DNA from: CBDAUN01 sp965214875
GTDB lineage: Bacteria > Pseudomonadota > Gammaproteobacteria > Arenicellales > JAJDZL01
Direction: 5' to 3'
DNA length: 64,000 nt
Assembly (NCBI GenBank): GCA_965214875.1
Contig: OZ243980.1
Coordinates: 2,108,001 to 2,172,000, forward strand
In this document: positions 45,875 through 56,770 of the stretch, piece after piece
How positions within the stretch are numbered: the first letter of the stretch is position 1
Layout of the letters: the number at the start of each line of letters is the position of its first letter
Program-made: the position numbers and the translations under genes
The notes under the pieces: generated by a model
Seen by the model: only the letters and a program-made list of their open reading frames with translations
The model's database searches: none
Told to the model about the DNA's origin: nothing

Positions 45875-47080
45875 TTAGGATTGCGATGCGGAAGGTCCGG
45901 CCATTCGAACTATCATATCCGGATCTGGCGAAAAGCGTTCAAGAAGCGGATACAGCGCGGCGCCGAGCACGCGCGCTTGCGGCCCAATCGAGCCTGCAAC
46001 AATCCCGATTGATGAAAGCCCGGTGTAGTCGAAGTTGCGATAATTGCTCTTGATGGATTCAACAACCCGGCTTCGCCACTGCGGCGGGAGAATGCCGTCC
46101 ACGACAATCGTCTCGAAGTCGACTACGCTGACGGCGGAGACGATCGCACGGCAAAGCGGTTCGGCCGCGCGTTGCAGCCATTCGCCAAAAATTTTGTCCG
46201 CAATCGAGTTTGAACTGCCTTCAAGGATTTCAAGCAAGTCGATGCCCGCCGCCTCAAGCAACCGTTCCAGCTCGATGACCGATGCATGATGGATCAATTG
46301 CTGCGGCGGCTTGCATTTGCCGGAGTGGTTCATCGGCATCGAGCCGACAGCGCCTGCGTTGAGCTGCTCGCCCCGATACAGGCGACCGTTAATCACCACC
46401 CCGCCGCCGGCAAAGGTGCCAAGATAAAGATACAGGGCGCTGCGCGTGCTGATGCCATCCCCGGCGATCATCTCGGCGGCACATGCTGCAGTGGCATCGT
46501 TGTAGACGTTCACAGGCATGCCGATGGCCGATTCAAGCTCGCTTGCGACATCGATTTGACGCCACGCAGCAATCGCGCCGCGCTCTAAGCCGAGAACATC
46601 AGACCATTCATCCAGTCCCCATGGCATGGCGACGCCAAGCCCCACCAGACGATCGACCAAGCGATCATCCATCGAACTGATCATATCTTTCGCAATGGTC
46701 TTCGATAGCGTCATCGTCAGTTCCGGAAACGGTGCCAGATAGGGAACGGTGTGGCTCGCGCATACACTGCCGCAAAAATCCACCAGCAGCACCTCCAAAC
46801 TTCGTCGACCAATCTTGATGCCGAGCGAGTAGGCGCCTTCGGGATTAAGCGCTATAGGCGTTAGTGGCTTGCCGACCCGGCCGCGGACCTTTGGACACTT
46901 GAGCAGCAATTCTTCGCGAAGCAGCGAGTTCACGATCACGGTGGCAGACTGCCCGCTAAGCCCCGTAGCGCGTGCAATTTCCACTTTTGACAAGGCGCCA
47001 GCTTGCCTGATTTCGCTGATAAGCAATCGCTCGTTGTAGGCACGAATGCCAATCGGTTCCTTTGTTCGCGCCTTATCCAT
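45875..47080 (-). CDS. ROK-family transcriptional regulator
   Basis: A 401-residue ROK regulator. It has an N-terminal winged-helix DNA-binding region (LSKVEIARATGLSGQSATVIV, split over two helices) and a C-terminal sugar-kinase-like domain with ND (VYNDATAACAAE) and GTFAGGGVVINGRLYRG. The zinc-binding CxCGxxGC motif of canonical NagC/Mlc/ROK proteins is not visible; the region reads HSGKCKPPQQL instead. It is the last gene of the polyol operon and the likely regulator of the promoter at 52967-53008. Confidence 0.88.
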   Translation of the reverse strand: MDKARTKEPIGIRAYNERLLISEIRQAGALSKVEIARATGLSGQSATVIVNSLLREELLLKCPKVRGRVGKPLTPIALNPEGAYSLGIKIGRRSLEVLLVDFCGSVCASHTVPYLAPFPELTMTLSKTIAKDMISSMDDRLVDRLVGLGVAMPWGLDEWSDVLGLERGAIAAWRQIDVASELESAIGMPVNVYNDATAACAAEMIAGDGISTRSALYLYLGTFAGGGVVINGRLYRGEQLNAGAVGSMPMNHSGKCKPPQQLIHHASVIELERLLEAAGIDLLEILEGSSNSIADKIFGEWLQRAAEPLCRAIVSAVSVVDFETIVVDGILPPQWRSRVVESIKSNYRNFDYTGLSSIGIVAGSIGPQARVLGAALYPLLERFSPDPDMIVRMAGPSASQS

Positions 47081-47102
47081 GCTGAATCCGCTTTAGCAAT
47101 TC

Positions 47103-48572
47103 CTAGTTGTCGCGGTAGACCTGCAATGCGGCGTTGCAGCCCTTTGACCAAATCATGTCAAGCCAGTATTCAAAACGATCCGCAAATGTCGGCACATCGG
47201 CCAGGTCGCCGTAAATGTCATGCTGCTCAAGCCAGCGAAGCGGACGCTCCCTTGCTGCTGCCGCGGATTGCTTAAGCGTATCCCAGATCGGATCATTCGG
47301 TTCGATTGTCGATCCATTTTCGCGAGTGCCTTCACACATTCTCGCCCAAAATGCCTGTACCAGAGCATGCCCGTCCATTTGCGCATCGGTGGCCAGCCGC
47401 TCACGAAGCACAGGCAAGATAAAACGCGGATAACGCACCGAACTTCTATGGGCGATCCGCCGCACTTCGTCTCGCATTGCCGGATTCGAGAATCGATCAC
47501 GCACGACCGCGTAATAGTCCTCTAGCGAGACTTCCGCCGCCGGCTTGATGTGCGGCAGCATCTCCGTGCGCATGATCTTGTCCAGCAGCGCGCAGACCAG
47601 CGGATTCGCCATGCAGCGCGATATCGTCCCAAGAGAGAGTATTTCACCAATAGTGGCGATGATCAAATGGCCCCCATTGAGCACTTTCATCTTCATGGAC
47701 ATGTAGGCGCCGACCGATTCCGAAAAAGTCACGCCCGCTCGCGCCAAGTCCGGACGCCCGCAACAAAAGTCATCTTGAATTACCCATTGGCGAAAAGCCT
47801 CATGGGTGACGGGCAGCTTATCATCCACTCCGTGACTGCGAGCCAGTTCGAGTTCTCTTGCCCCTGTCACCGGAACAATGCAATCAACCAGCGAGTTGGG
47901 AAACGTGCAATGACGTTCAATCCACGCTGCAAGCCTAGGCTGTTGCTCGCCAGCTAAGCCCACCACCGCTTGGCGCAACGCATCGCCATTGCCATCAAGA
48001 TTGTCGCAGCTTAATCCGGTTATGGGCCCGGCACCTGAACTTCGTCTGACCCGCAATGCCGCAACGATTGCGCCGACCGCCGATCGAGGTTGCTCGGAAT
48101 GTGCGATATCGTACTGCATATGCGGGTGACATGCATCGAAACCACCCGTCGCCGGATCGGTGTAGTAGCCGCTTCCAGTGATGGTCAAAGAAACAATTCG
48201 AATATTTGGCGAAGCCAGTTGCCGAATCAGCGCACCGTTCCCGTCTTCGACCGGAACATAGTCGATCATCGATCCGACCACCTCAGCTGAAGTGCCTGAC
48301 GCTTCAAGCGCAATCAGCGTCGAGAGGCAATCCTGCGCGACGTGCTTTTCGCGAAGCTGCGCATCAGAGGGAAGAACGCCAGCTCCAATGATTGCCCAGT
48401 CCCGATCAACACCCTGCTCCATGAGCCTATTCACATACCACGATTGGTGCGCACGGTGAAAGTTGCCAAGGCCAATATGGACGATGCCCGCTGTCAAATC
48501 GGACCGGCTGTAAGATGGCCTCACAACCTGCCGAGGCAAATCACTGAGCGTGGCGTTGGAAAGCGGTATCAC
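47103..48572 (-). CDS. mtlK: Mannitol 2-dehydrogenase family polyol dehydrogenase
   Basis: A 489-residue long-chain polyol dehydrogenase (mannitol to fructose, NAD-dependent). Motifs visible are VHIGLGNFHRAHQ (nucleotide-binding start) and the K-x4-N-x2-H catalytic signature KMKVLNGGHL. It uses a GTG start. It follows the ABC genes by 129 bases. The substrate could be mannitol, sorbitol or arabitol. Confidence 0.92.
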   Translation of the reverse strand: MIPLSNATLSDLPRQVVRPSYSRSDLTAGIVHIGLGNFHRAHQSWYVNRLMEQGVDRDWAIIGAGVLPSDAQLREKHVAQDCLSTLIALEASGTSAEVVGSMIDYVPVEDGNGALIRQLASPNIRIVSLTITGSGYYTDPATGGFDACHPHMQYDIAHSEQPRSAVGAIVAALRVRRSSGAGPITGLSCDNLDGNGDALRQAVVGLAGEQQPRLAAWIERHCTFPNSLVDCIVPVTGARELELARSHGVDDKLPVTHEAFRQWVIQDDFCCGRPDLARAGVTFSESVGAYMSMKMKVLNGGHLIIATIGEILSLGTISRCMANPLVCALLDKIMRTEMLPHIKPAAEVSLEDYYAVVRDRFSNPAMRDEVRRIAHRSSVRYPRFILPVLRERLATDAQMDGHALVQAFWARMCEGTRENGSTIEPNDPIWDTLKQSAAAARERPLRWLEQHDIYGDLADVPTFADRFEYWLDMIWSKGCNAALQVYRDN

Positions 48573-48701
48573 AGCAATTCACCCAACATTCTAATGATCC
48601 ACAACAAAACGACCATTCCTAATCCATGAGACAAAGACTCCCGAACAGATTCGGCAGTAACGAGATATCGCCAAAAGCACGCATCGCCCGCCATGGCCGC
48701 A

Positions 48702-49706
<1,005 letters not shown>

Positions 49707-49717
49707 GGCATTCCCCC

Positions 49718-50548
49718 TCACTTCACGGCGCCAAAGGTCAAGCCGCGCACAAGCTGTTTCTGACTGAACCAGCCGAGTATCAGAATCGGCGCGATCGCCA
49801 TAGTCGAGGCCGCGCTCAGCTTGGCATAGAACAATCCTTCGGGGCTTGAATAGCCCGCGATGAATGCAGTCAAAGGACCGGCCTTTGCCGCAGTCAAGTT
49901 CAATGTCCAAAACGCTTCATTCCACGCAAGAATGAAATTCAGCAACATCGTCGAGGCGATGCCGGGCACTGCCATTGGCATCAGGACATAAACGATTTCC
50001 TTATACAGCGATGCGCCATCCATGCGGGCCGCTTCGAGGATCTCGCCCGGAATCTCCCTGAAATACGTGTACAGCATCCACACAATGATCGGCAGATTGA
50101 TGAGCATCACCACCACGATCAGCCCGGTACGCGTATCAAGCAGATCGAATTTGATGAAAATCAGGTAAATAGGATAGAGCACACCTACCGCGGGAAGCAT
50201 CTTGGTTGAAAGCATCCATAAAAGAATATCCTTGGTACGCCTAGATGGAACGAACGCCATTGACCAGGCCGCAGGCACGGCAACCACAATGCCGATCAAT
50301 GTCGACAGTCCGGCAATCGCAATGGAGTTCGACAGATAGCGCATATAGTCGGAGCGTTCTTGAACGATCGCGTAATTTTCAAGCGTCCAGTCAAAAAACA
50401 GGAACACCGGCGGGTCGGCAATCGCGAGCGCTTCAGTTTTGAAACTTGTCAAAATGGTCCATAGGACCGGAAAGAAGATCAGAAAACCGATTCCCCATGC
50501 AATCGCGGTATTGATGGCTTTGCGGCTGGCAGCAACGTTTCGCGCCAT
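49718..50548 (-). CDS. smoG: Polyol ABC transporter permease (MalG-type)
   Basis: A 276-residue inner-membrane permease with six hydrophobic segments and the EAA-type loop ILEAARMDGASLYKEIVYVL. It ends 11 bases before the ATPase start. It forms the pore together with SmoF. Confidence 0.91.
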   Translation of the reverse strand: MARNVAASRKAINTAIAWGIGFLIFFPVLWTILTSFKTEALAIADPPVFLFFDWTLENYAIVQERSDYMRYLSNSIAIAGLSTLIGIVVAVPAAWSMAFVPSRRTKDILLWMLSTKMLPAVGVLYPIYLIFIKFDLLDTRTGLIVVVMLINLPIIVWMLYTYFREIPGEILEAARMDGASLYKEIVYVLMPMAVPGIASTMLLNFILAWNEAFWTLNLTAAKAGPLTAFIAGYSSPEGLFYAKLSAASTMAIAPILILGWFSQKQLVRGLTFGAVK

Positions 50549-50559
50549 GTCGAATTATC

Positions 50560-51426
50560 CTATTTGTCGAGATTTTTGCCAACGATCCGCATGAGGAAGA
50601 TCGCCACAATATTGGCTAGGATGATTGCATATACGCCCCCAGCAGAACCCAAGCCAACGTTTTGGCTTTCAAGCACCCGTTGAAAGATCAGATAGGTTAG
50701 CGTCCTGGTGCCGAACGATCCTTGAGTCGTCACAAAAATCTCGGCAAAGATAGCCAGAACAAAAATTGTCTGGATCAGTATCACGATGGTGATGGCTTGG
50801 CTGAGGTGCGGAAGGATGATGAACCGAAAACGCGCAAGCGGCGGTGCGCCATCCATTTCGCCAGCTTCAAGCTGCTCTCTGTCTAGAGACTGAATCGCTG
50901 TAAGCAAAATCAGTGTTGCAAACGGCAGCCACTGCCAGGAAATGATCACAATGATGGATGGCAAAGATGCCTGACTAAGCCACTCCAATGGCACGAATCC
51001 AAAAAACTTCCAAATGTGCGCGAAAAGCCCATTGACTGGATCCATGAACATATTTTTCCAGACCAATGCCGAAACCGTTGGCATCACAAAGAACGGCGCA
51101 ATTACCAAAATTCTGACAACGCCCTGCCCCCACATGGGCTGATCGAGCAACAGCGCGAGCAGGATGCCCAGTACAACAGTAATCGCAAGAATGCCGGCGA
51201 CAATAGCAAGCGTTGTTTGCACGCTCGGCCAAAAGGAGCTTGAAGTTAAAAAGCGAATGTAGTTCTCGAACCCGACCCACCCGAGGTCGCCGCCGCGCAG
51301 GGGCAGATAGCGCTTGAACGAAAAGTAGATCGTCATGGTCAAGGGAACCAGCATCCAGCCAAGCAGCAAGATGACGGCTGGAGCCATCATCACGCGAGCT
51401 GCCGATCTGGAATGCTGGGTGACCAT
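50560..51426 (-). CDS. smoF: Polyol ABC transporter permease (MalF-type)
   Basis: A 288-residue permease with the EAA-type loop LEAGEMDGAPPLARFRFI and several hydrophobic segments. It ends 11 bases before smoG. It belongs to the same minus-strand operon. Confidence 0.91.
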   Translation of the reverse strand: MVTQHSRSAARVMMAPAVILLLGWMLVPLTMTIYFSFKRYLPLRGGDLGWVGFENYIRFLTSSSFWPSVQTTLAIVAGILAITVVLGILLALLLDQPMWGQGVVRILVIAPFFVMPTVSALVWKNMFMDPVNGLFAHIWKFFGFVPLEWLSQASLPSIIVIISWQWLPFATLILLTAIQSLDREQLEAGEMDGAPPLARFRFIILPHLSQAITIVILIQTIFVLAIFAEIFVTTQGSFGTRTLTYLIFQRVLESQNVGLGSAGGVYAIILANIVAIFLMRIVGKNLDK

Positions 51427-51624
51427 GATGCGATCTTGCGACGCTGCAGCTAAAGGATAAGTTCAGGACGGTAGTCGGTGAATCCGTCGCAGGCAATGCG
51501 CGAGACCTTTGGCGCATGCAGTTTCATGAGCACTGAAACTGTACCGAGTCTCCAATCACCTAGAACAAGCATATCGCTACCGCCCTGTCCTCCCAATCAA
51601 TCGACTGAAACGCTGCGAGTCGGC

Positions 51625-52938
51625 TTAATAGCCGGCCGCTTCCATTTCGTCAGCGGTCAATGCCTGCGCTTTTTCAAGTGCTTGCACGGCTGATTGCTGG
51701 CCCGCAAGGGCGGCGGAAAATTCCTGGCCCACCAAAGTGGCGATGCCCGCGAACTCGGGTATCGCGACAAACTGCACACCTGTGTAAGGTACCGGATCCA
51801 CGGTCGGATTCTTAGGGTCGGCAGCATTGATCGAGTTCAATGTCATTTCAGCGAATGCGGCCGCCTCAAGATAGGCCGGGTTGGTATAGAGCGATGTACG
51901 CGTGCCTGGCGGAACGTTCGCCCAGCCTTCTTTTGATGCAACCAGTGCCGTGTAATCTTTGCTCGTCGCCCATGCAATGAACTTCTTAGCGGCATCGGTT
52001 GCGTCCGATCCGGCCGGAATGGCAAGCGACCATGCCCAAAGCCAGTTTCCGCGCACTCCCAATCCATTATCCGGAGCCAGAGCGAATCCGACATGATCCG
52101 CAACCGTGGAATCGTTCGGGTTGGTAACAAACGATGCCGCTACCGTGGCATCGATCCACATCCCGCATTTGCCTTGCTGGAATAGCGACAGGTTTTCGTT
52201 AAAGCCGTTGGTCGACGCACCAGGAGGGCCGTAGCTGGTCATCAGATCAATATAGTAGTTAAGCGCATTCGCCCATGCTTCGCTGTCGAACTGGGGCTTC
52301 CAGTTTTCATCGAACCAGCGCGCACCGAATGAGTTTGCGGTTGCGGTCAAAAACGCCATGTTCTCTCCCCATCCAGCCTTGCCGCGCAGGCAAACGCCAT
52401 AGACTTCGCTGTCGCGGTCTGTCATTGCGGCAGCGGCTTGTTCAATGAACGCCCACGTTGGCGCTTCAGGCATGGAAAGTCCTGCTTTCTCCATTAAATC
52501 CGTGCGATACATGACCATTGAGCTTTCGCCATAGAATGGCGCCGCATAAAGCTCGCCACCGACCGTCAAGCCGGAACGAATTGCAGGAAGCAGATCTTCG
52601 GCATCCCATTCAGCAGGCAAATCATTGAGAGACACTAGCCAGCCGTTGCCGCCCCAGATCGGAACTTCATATGTTCCGATTGTGAGCACATCGAACTGTC
52701 CGCCTTTTGCGGCTATATCCTGCGTCACACGCTGGCGCAGGACGTTTTCCTCTAGCGTGACCCATTCAAGCGCAATATCGGGGTTTTTCGACGTAAAGTC
52801 ATCGGTCAACCCTTGCATGCGGATCATGTCGCCGTTGTTTACCGTTGCAATGGTAACGGTGGTCTGCGCGATCGAGGCGCTTGCCGTTCCAAGCAACGCG
52901 GCGACGGCGAATGCACAGAGCATGTTTTTCATTTTCAT
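51625..52938 (-). CDS. smoE: Polyol ABC transporter substrate-binding protein
   Basis: A 437-residue family 1 solute-binding protein with signal peptide (LCAFAVAALLGTASASIAQ). It has the pattern GGQFDVLTIGTYEVPIWG typical of polyol-binding proteins. It is the first gene of the smo/mtl operon, with GGAG before its ATG and a strong promoter upstream. About 200 bases separate it from smoF. Confidence 0.92.
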   Translation of the reverse strand: MKMKNMLCAFAVAALLGTASASIAQTTVTIATVNNGDMIRMQGLTDDFTSKNPDIALEWVTLEENVLRQRVTQDIAAKGGQFDVLTIGTYEVPIWGGNGWLVSLNDLPAEWDAEDLLPAIRSGLTVGGELYAAPFYGESSMVMYRTDLMEKAGLSMPEAPTWAFIEQAAAAMTDRDSEVYGVCLRGKAGWGENMAFLTATANSFGARWFDENWKPQFDSEAWANALNYYIDLMTSYGPPGASTNGFNENLSLFQQGKCGMWIDATVAASFVTNPNDSTVADHVGFALAPDNGLGVRGNWLWAWSLAIPAGSDATDAAKKFIAWATSKDYTALVASKEGWANVPPGTRTSLYTNPAYLEAAAFAEMTLNSINAADPKNPTVDPVPYTGVQFVAIPEFAGIATLVGQEFSAALAGQQSAVQALEKAQALTADEMEAAGY

Positions 52939-52966
52939 GAGATTTCTCCAGTAGAAATATAATTAT

Positions 52967-52979
52967 TCAACTAAGTTGA
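52967..52979 (-). promoter_or_regulatory. Palindromic operator candidate of the polyol operon
   Basis: TCAACTAAGTTGA is a perfect palindrome around a central A. It lies just downstream of the -10 box of the smoE promoter, around +1 to +15, where repressor binding would block initiation. The ROK protein encoded in the same operon is the obvious candidate ligand. Confidence 0.55.
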
Positions 52980-52980
52980 T

Positions 52981-53008
52981 TTTATATGCGCAAAAATATT
53001 GCTGTCAA
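52981..53008 (-). promoter_or_regulatory. Sigma-70 promoter of the smo/mtl operon
   Basis: On the minus strand, TTGACA (53003-53008) and TATAAA (52981-52986) are separated by 16 bases, a near-consensus vegetative promoter. The transcript would start near 52974, giving a leader of about 35 bases. Confidence 0.7.
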
Positions 53009-53362
53009 GTGCTTGACCGCAATAGCTACTGCGGCCGGATGCATATTCACAGTCAATTTCTGCAACAAAGCAATCAGTCTGCCTACCATCGCATTCACCA
53101 GATGAAGTACACAATGAAGCATTGCCTTTTCATAAAATGAATTCGATGAAAATAGATTGCAGTTATGCGGATGCCTTGATCATCCGGTTCAATTTTCCTT
53201 GACAATAATTTCCAAATGTCGTATTAACCCATCGAAGAGAAAGATTGTCAAAAGCAGTGCTTGACGGGGTTTGAAAAAACATATCTGTTGACCTGATCAA
53301 CCCAATGAACCTATTGATCAACAACGCGAAGAACATTCGCATTCTTTCCACAACTTAGATTC
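53009..53362. other. Intergenic stretch between smoE promoter and the N4C methyltransferase
   Basis: No gene is visible; only short frames. The methyltransferase promoter should lie here. I see no strong box. Confidence 0.5.
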
Positions 53363-54613
53363 ATGGTCGCTGCCACGCAAACTACAGTCCAAGACGCAAT
53401 GGATGATTGGACATTCCGCAGCGCCAATACCAAACAAGTCACCCATGGCATCCATGCTTATCCAGCCATGATGATTCCGCAGATTGCGCAACGCCTCATC
53501 CACACTTATGGCCGTGAAGGAGGGTTGCTATTCGATCCCTACTGCGGCTCGGGAACAACTCTGCTTGAGGGATTGCTTGCGAATTCGCAAGCCGCGGGCA
53601 CAGACCTAAACCCGCTAGCCAGGCTAATCGCTCGCGTCAAAACTAGACCAGTGAACATTTCCGCACTTGATGGCGAGATTGCACGGTTTCCAACAAAAGC
53701 GCCTCGCGACATTGCATCGTTTCCGGCTGTGCCAAACGCAGACTATTGGTTTGCGCCAGAAGCGCAGCATGATCTTGCAGCGATTCGGCAACATATCGAC
53801 AATATTTCCGATGCAAACATAGCAGACGTGTTTCGCGTCGCTTTCAGCCAAACAGTCCGAAAAGCATCGTGGACACGACAATCGGAGTTCAAGCTTTATC
53901 GCATGCCTCAATGCGAAATGGAAAAGCATGACCCTAAGCCATTCGGCTTCATGCAAGAAAAACTGATAGACATTCGACAGTCATTGTCACTGCTCAAGAG
54001 CATGATACCCGTCAAAGGCTTATACCCTGCGATACATAGCTTCAACACGGTTTCCGGCATTCCCGCCGAAGCTATCGCGCCAGGCTCCATCGACCTCGTA
54101 GTCACATCGCCGCCGTATGGTGATTCGCGCACGACGGTTGCTTACGGACAATTCTGCCGATTGTCATCTCAATGGCTTGGCTATGCGGAAGCAAATCGGG
54201 TCGACAACATTCTCATGGGCGGCGACAAAATAGATAGCTTGCCTAAATTCGGAGTAGAAAAACTCGACAAAATCATTGCTGAAATTGCGAGAATCCACGA
54301 AAGCCGCGCTCGCGAAGTAGCTTCTTTTTTCCGAGCCTACCAAGCATCTATCAGCAATGTAGCAAACGCGATGGCCCGCGGTGGATACGCTTGCTATGTA
54401 GTAGGCAACCGCACAGTGAAGGGCCATAGAGTGCCCACTGCGGAGGCTACCGCATCTTTTTTCGAGAAGAACGGTTTCAAGACTGTGAAAATCCACTGTC
54501 GTGAGATACCGAATAAGCGAATGCCTTCTGTCAATTCCCCTAGCAATATTCACGGCGAGGTCGGCCGCACAATGACAAAGGAGCAAATCGTCATTTGCCG
54601 CAAAGTTGGATAG
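53363..54613 (+). CDS. Type II DNA N4-cytosine methyltransferase
   Basis: A 416-residue methyltransferase with motif I FDPYCGSGTT (57-66) and catalytic motif IV SPPY (249-252), the SPPY form typical of N4-cytosine enzymes. It should protect sites cut by the MvaI/BcnI-type nuclease encoded 2 bases downstream. The start has no strong ribosome-binding site; ATG 53399 (MDDWTFRSANT) is a possible alternative. Recognition is probably CCWGG or CCSGG, by analogy with the nuclease family. Confidence 0.88.
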   Translation: MVAATQTTVQDAMDDWTFRSANTKQVTHGIHAYPAMMIPQIAQRLIHTYGREGGLLFDPYCGSGTTLLEGLLANSQAAGTDLNPLARLIARVKTRPVNISALDGEIARFPTKAPRDIASFPAVPNADYWFAPEAQHDLAAIRQHIDNISDANIADVFRVAFSQTVRKASWTRQSEFKLYRMPQCEMEKHDPKPFGFMQEKLIDIRQSLSLLKSMIPVKGLYPAIHSFNTVSGIPAEAIAPGSIDLVVTSPPYGDSRTTVAYGQFCRLSSQWLGYAEANRVDNILMGGDKIDSLPKFGVEKLDKIIAEIARIHESRAREVASFFRAYQASISNVANAMARGGYACYVVGNRTVKGHRVPTAEATASFFEKNGFKTVKIHCREIPNKRMPSVNSPSNIHGEVGRTMTKEQIVICRKVG

Positions 54614-54615
54614 CC

Positions 54616-55365
54616 ATGCGCTTGCCGGAATTGCGCAAAATTCTCAATGAATTAAAAGATGCCGGCTTCGTGCAATCTGAGCGTCCCGGACCCACCGGCG
54701 TAGGATACACTCTCGAAAGTCGACTAGGGATATCGGAAAACAATCTGCCAATTCCCGACATCGGCGGGCGAACCGAAATAAAGGCGACCCGCAATACAAC
54801 CAACAATCTGATTACGCTTTTTACTTTCAATAGGTCGGCATGGCAGAAGCCGCAAGCCGACATTATTCAAAGCTATGGATACATAGACGAAAGCAACGGT
54901 CGACCATCACTTTACAGCACTGTGTCGGCCGCGACTCCAAATTCGCAAGGCTTGCAGGTAACCTTGCCCAAAGATTCCGGCATGGTGTCGATCGCCCATG
55001 TCGAAAGCGGAGAAGTTTTAGCGACATGGGATCTTTTTCATATTGTCGGAAAGTTTGTAACTAAATTTGAGCGATTGCTGCTGGTGCATGCAGATGCCCG
55101 TCGTGGAGAGCGAGGTGAAGAATTTCACTTCAATGCTGCGCACCTGTTGGCCGAACCAAACGCAAAAACATTCCGCGACAGTTTCTTGCAAGGTAAGGCA
55201 TTGATTGACATTAGAATGCATCTGAAGCCTTACGATGCCGCACGCATTCAAGGCGAAGGCTTGCGAAGACCGCCAGTGCGTAATCACGGCACCGGGTTCC
55301 GTGTTCGTGAGCATGATTTACCCAGCCTTTTCGGCCGAATCGACAATCTGCTTGCAGGCGATTGA
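54616..55365 (+). CDS. Type II restriction endonuclease, MvaI/BcnI family
   Basis: A 249-residue nuclease. The stretch TGVGYTLESRLGIS followed by PDIGGRTEIKATR is the MvaI/BcnI-family core: a glycine-rich TLE/S-LLGI segment, then PD...EIK as the metal-binding active site. MvaI cuts CCWGG and BcnI CCSGG, both monomerically. ATG 54616 lies 2 bases after the methyltransferase stop; a frame start at 54595 would overlap. The R-M pair is transcribed together and ends before ffh on the opposite strand. Confidence 0.87.
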   Translation: MRLPELRKILNELKDAGFVQSERPGPTGVGYTLESRLGISENNLPIPDIGGRTEIKATRNTTNNLITLFTFNRSAWQKPQADIIQSYGYIDESNGRPSLYSTVSAATPNSQGLQVTLPKDSGMVSIAHVESGEVLATWDLFHIVGKFVTKFERLLLVHADARRGERGEEFHFNAAHLLAEPNAKTFRDSFLQGKALIDIRMHLKPYDAARIQGEGLRRPPVRNHGTGFRVREHDLPSLFGRIDNLLAGD

Positions 55366-55420
55366 ATTGAACTGAACCAAACAAAAGGCCATGCACCATA
55401 AATTCGAGTCGCCGATCACC

Positions 55421-56770
55421 TCATTGCATGGGAAAGTTCCCCATGCCCAGCCCTTTCATTTGCTTGCCCCCGCCTTTACGCAGCAACTTGCGCGACATCC
55501 GGTTCATTTTCTCAAAACTCCTGAGCAATTGATTGACATAGCGCGCCTCGACTCCGGCGCCGTTTGCGATTCGCGCTCTTCTAGAAGAACGGATGATCGC
55601 AGGATTGGCGCGTTCGGCTGGCGTCATCGAATCAATAATCGCCATTTCTCGCCTCAGCTTCACTTGAACGGTTTCCAAGTCCCGCAATCTTACGTTCGGC
55701 ATATCCGGCAGATGCTTGGCGATGTCCTCGATGCCGCCCACATCCTGCGACATCGCAATCTGGTCCCTATAATCGGAAAGGTCGAATCGCTTGCCGCTTA
55801 GAAATTTATTCTGAATGCGCTCCGCTTTGCCCTTGTCGGTCTTTTTTTGAACTCGTTCAAGCAACGTGGCGACATCTCCCATACCCAGAATGCGCGAAGC
55901 GATTCGATCGGGATGAAACTCATCCAGCGCCTCGATACCCTCCCCCACTCCGATGAACTTGATGGGAACACCGGTTACCTGCCGCACTGACAGCAAGGCT
56001 CCACCTCGGGCATCGCCGTCAAGCTTAGTAACGATCGCCCCGGTCAACGGCAACGTTTCATTGAATGCCTGAGCGCTCGCTACCGCATCTTGGCCGACCA
56101 TCGCATCTACGACAAACAGGGTTTCATCCGGTCCGATCGCCGCATGCACATCAACCAGCTCATTCATCATGCCAGCATCGATATGAAGACGCCCGGCTGT
56201 GTCGATGATCACGACATCCAGCAACTTTCTGCGGGCTGCAACGATCGCCGCCTTCGCAGATTCGATTGGCGCAACGCCCTCTTCGGTTCGGAAAAAGTCT
56301 GCACCAACCGAACTTGCCAGCGTTTCAAGCTGATCGATCGCCGCAGGTCGGTAGATATCAATGCTGGAAAGAAGGACGCGCTTTTTCTGATTGGCTTTAA
56401 GCGAATGTGCAAGCTTCGCTGCAGTTGTGGTTTTGCCGGCACCTTGCAATCCGCAAATCATCACTACAGAAGGCGATTTTTTAGACAATTCAAGCGACCG
56501 GCCCGCACCGCCAATCGTCTTTACTAATTCTTCATGCACGATCCCGACAACCGCCTGCGCATGCGATGCGCCTGCAGATACATCTGCGCCAACCGCTCGG
56601 CGGCGAACACTTGAGATAAACCGGGACACGACCGGCAAGGCGACATCTGCCTCAAGCAGCGCCCGGCGCACTTCCGTCAATGCTCCGTCTATATTGGCTT
56701 CAGTCAAACGGCCAGACTTGTTCAAGCCGCCGAACGTCGATTTCAACCTGTCTCGTAACGAATCGAACAT
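55421..56770 (-). CDS. ffh: Signal recognition particle protein Ffh
   Basis: A 449-residue SRP54 GTPase. G1 is GLQGAGKTTTAAKLA, with DTAGR in LLDVVIIDTAGRLH and TKLDGDARGG following. The C-terminal M domain is Met-rich and ends MKGLGMGNFPMQ. It binds signal peptides and 4.5S RNA for co-translational targeting. No ffs gene is visible. It is convergent with the MvaI/BcnI-type R-M pair. Confidence 0.97.
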   Translation of the reverse strand: MFDSLRDRLKSTFGGLNKSGRLTEANIDGALTEVRRALLEADVALPVVSRFISSVRRRAVGADVSAGASHAQAVVGIVHEELVKTIGGAGRSLELSKKSPSVVMICGLQGAGKTTTAAKLAHSLKANQKKRVLLSSIDIYRPAAIDQLETLASSVGADFFRTEEGVAPIESAKAAIVAARRKLLDVVIIDTAGRLHIDAGMMNELVDVHAAIGPDETLFVVDAMVGQDAVASAQAFNETLPLTGAIVTKLDGDARGGALLSVRQVTGVPIKFIGVGEGIEALDEFHPDRIASRILGMGDVATLLERVQKKTDKGKAERIQNKFLSGKRFDLSDYRDQIAMSQDVGGIEDIAKHLPDMPNVRLRDLETVQVKLRREMAIIDSMTPAERANPAIIRSSRRARIANGAGVEARYVNQLLRSFEKMNRMSRKLLRKGGGKQMKGLGMGNFPMQ

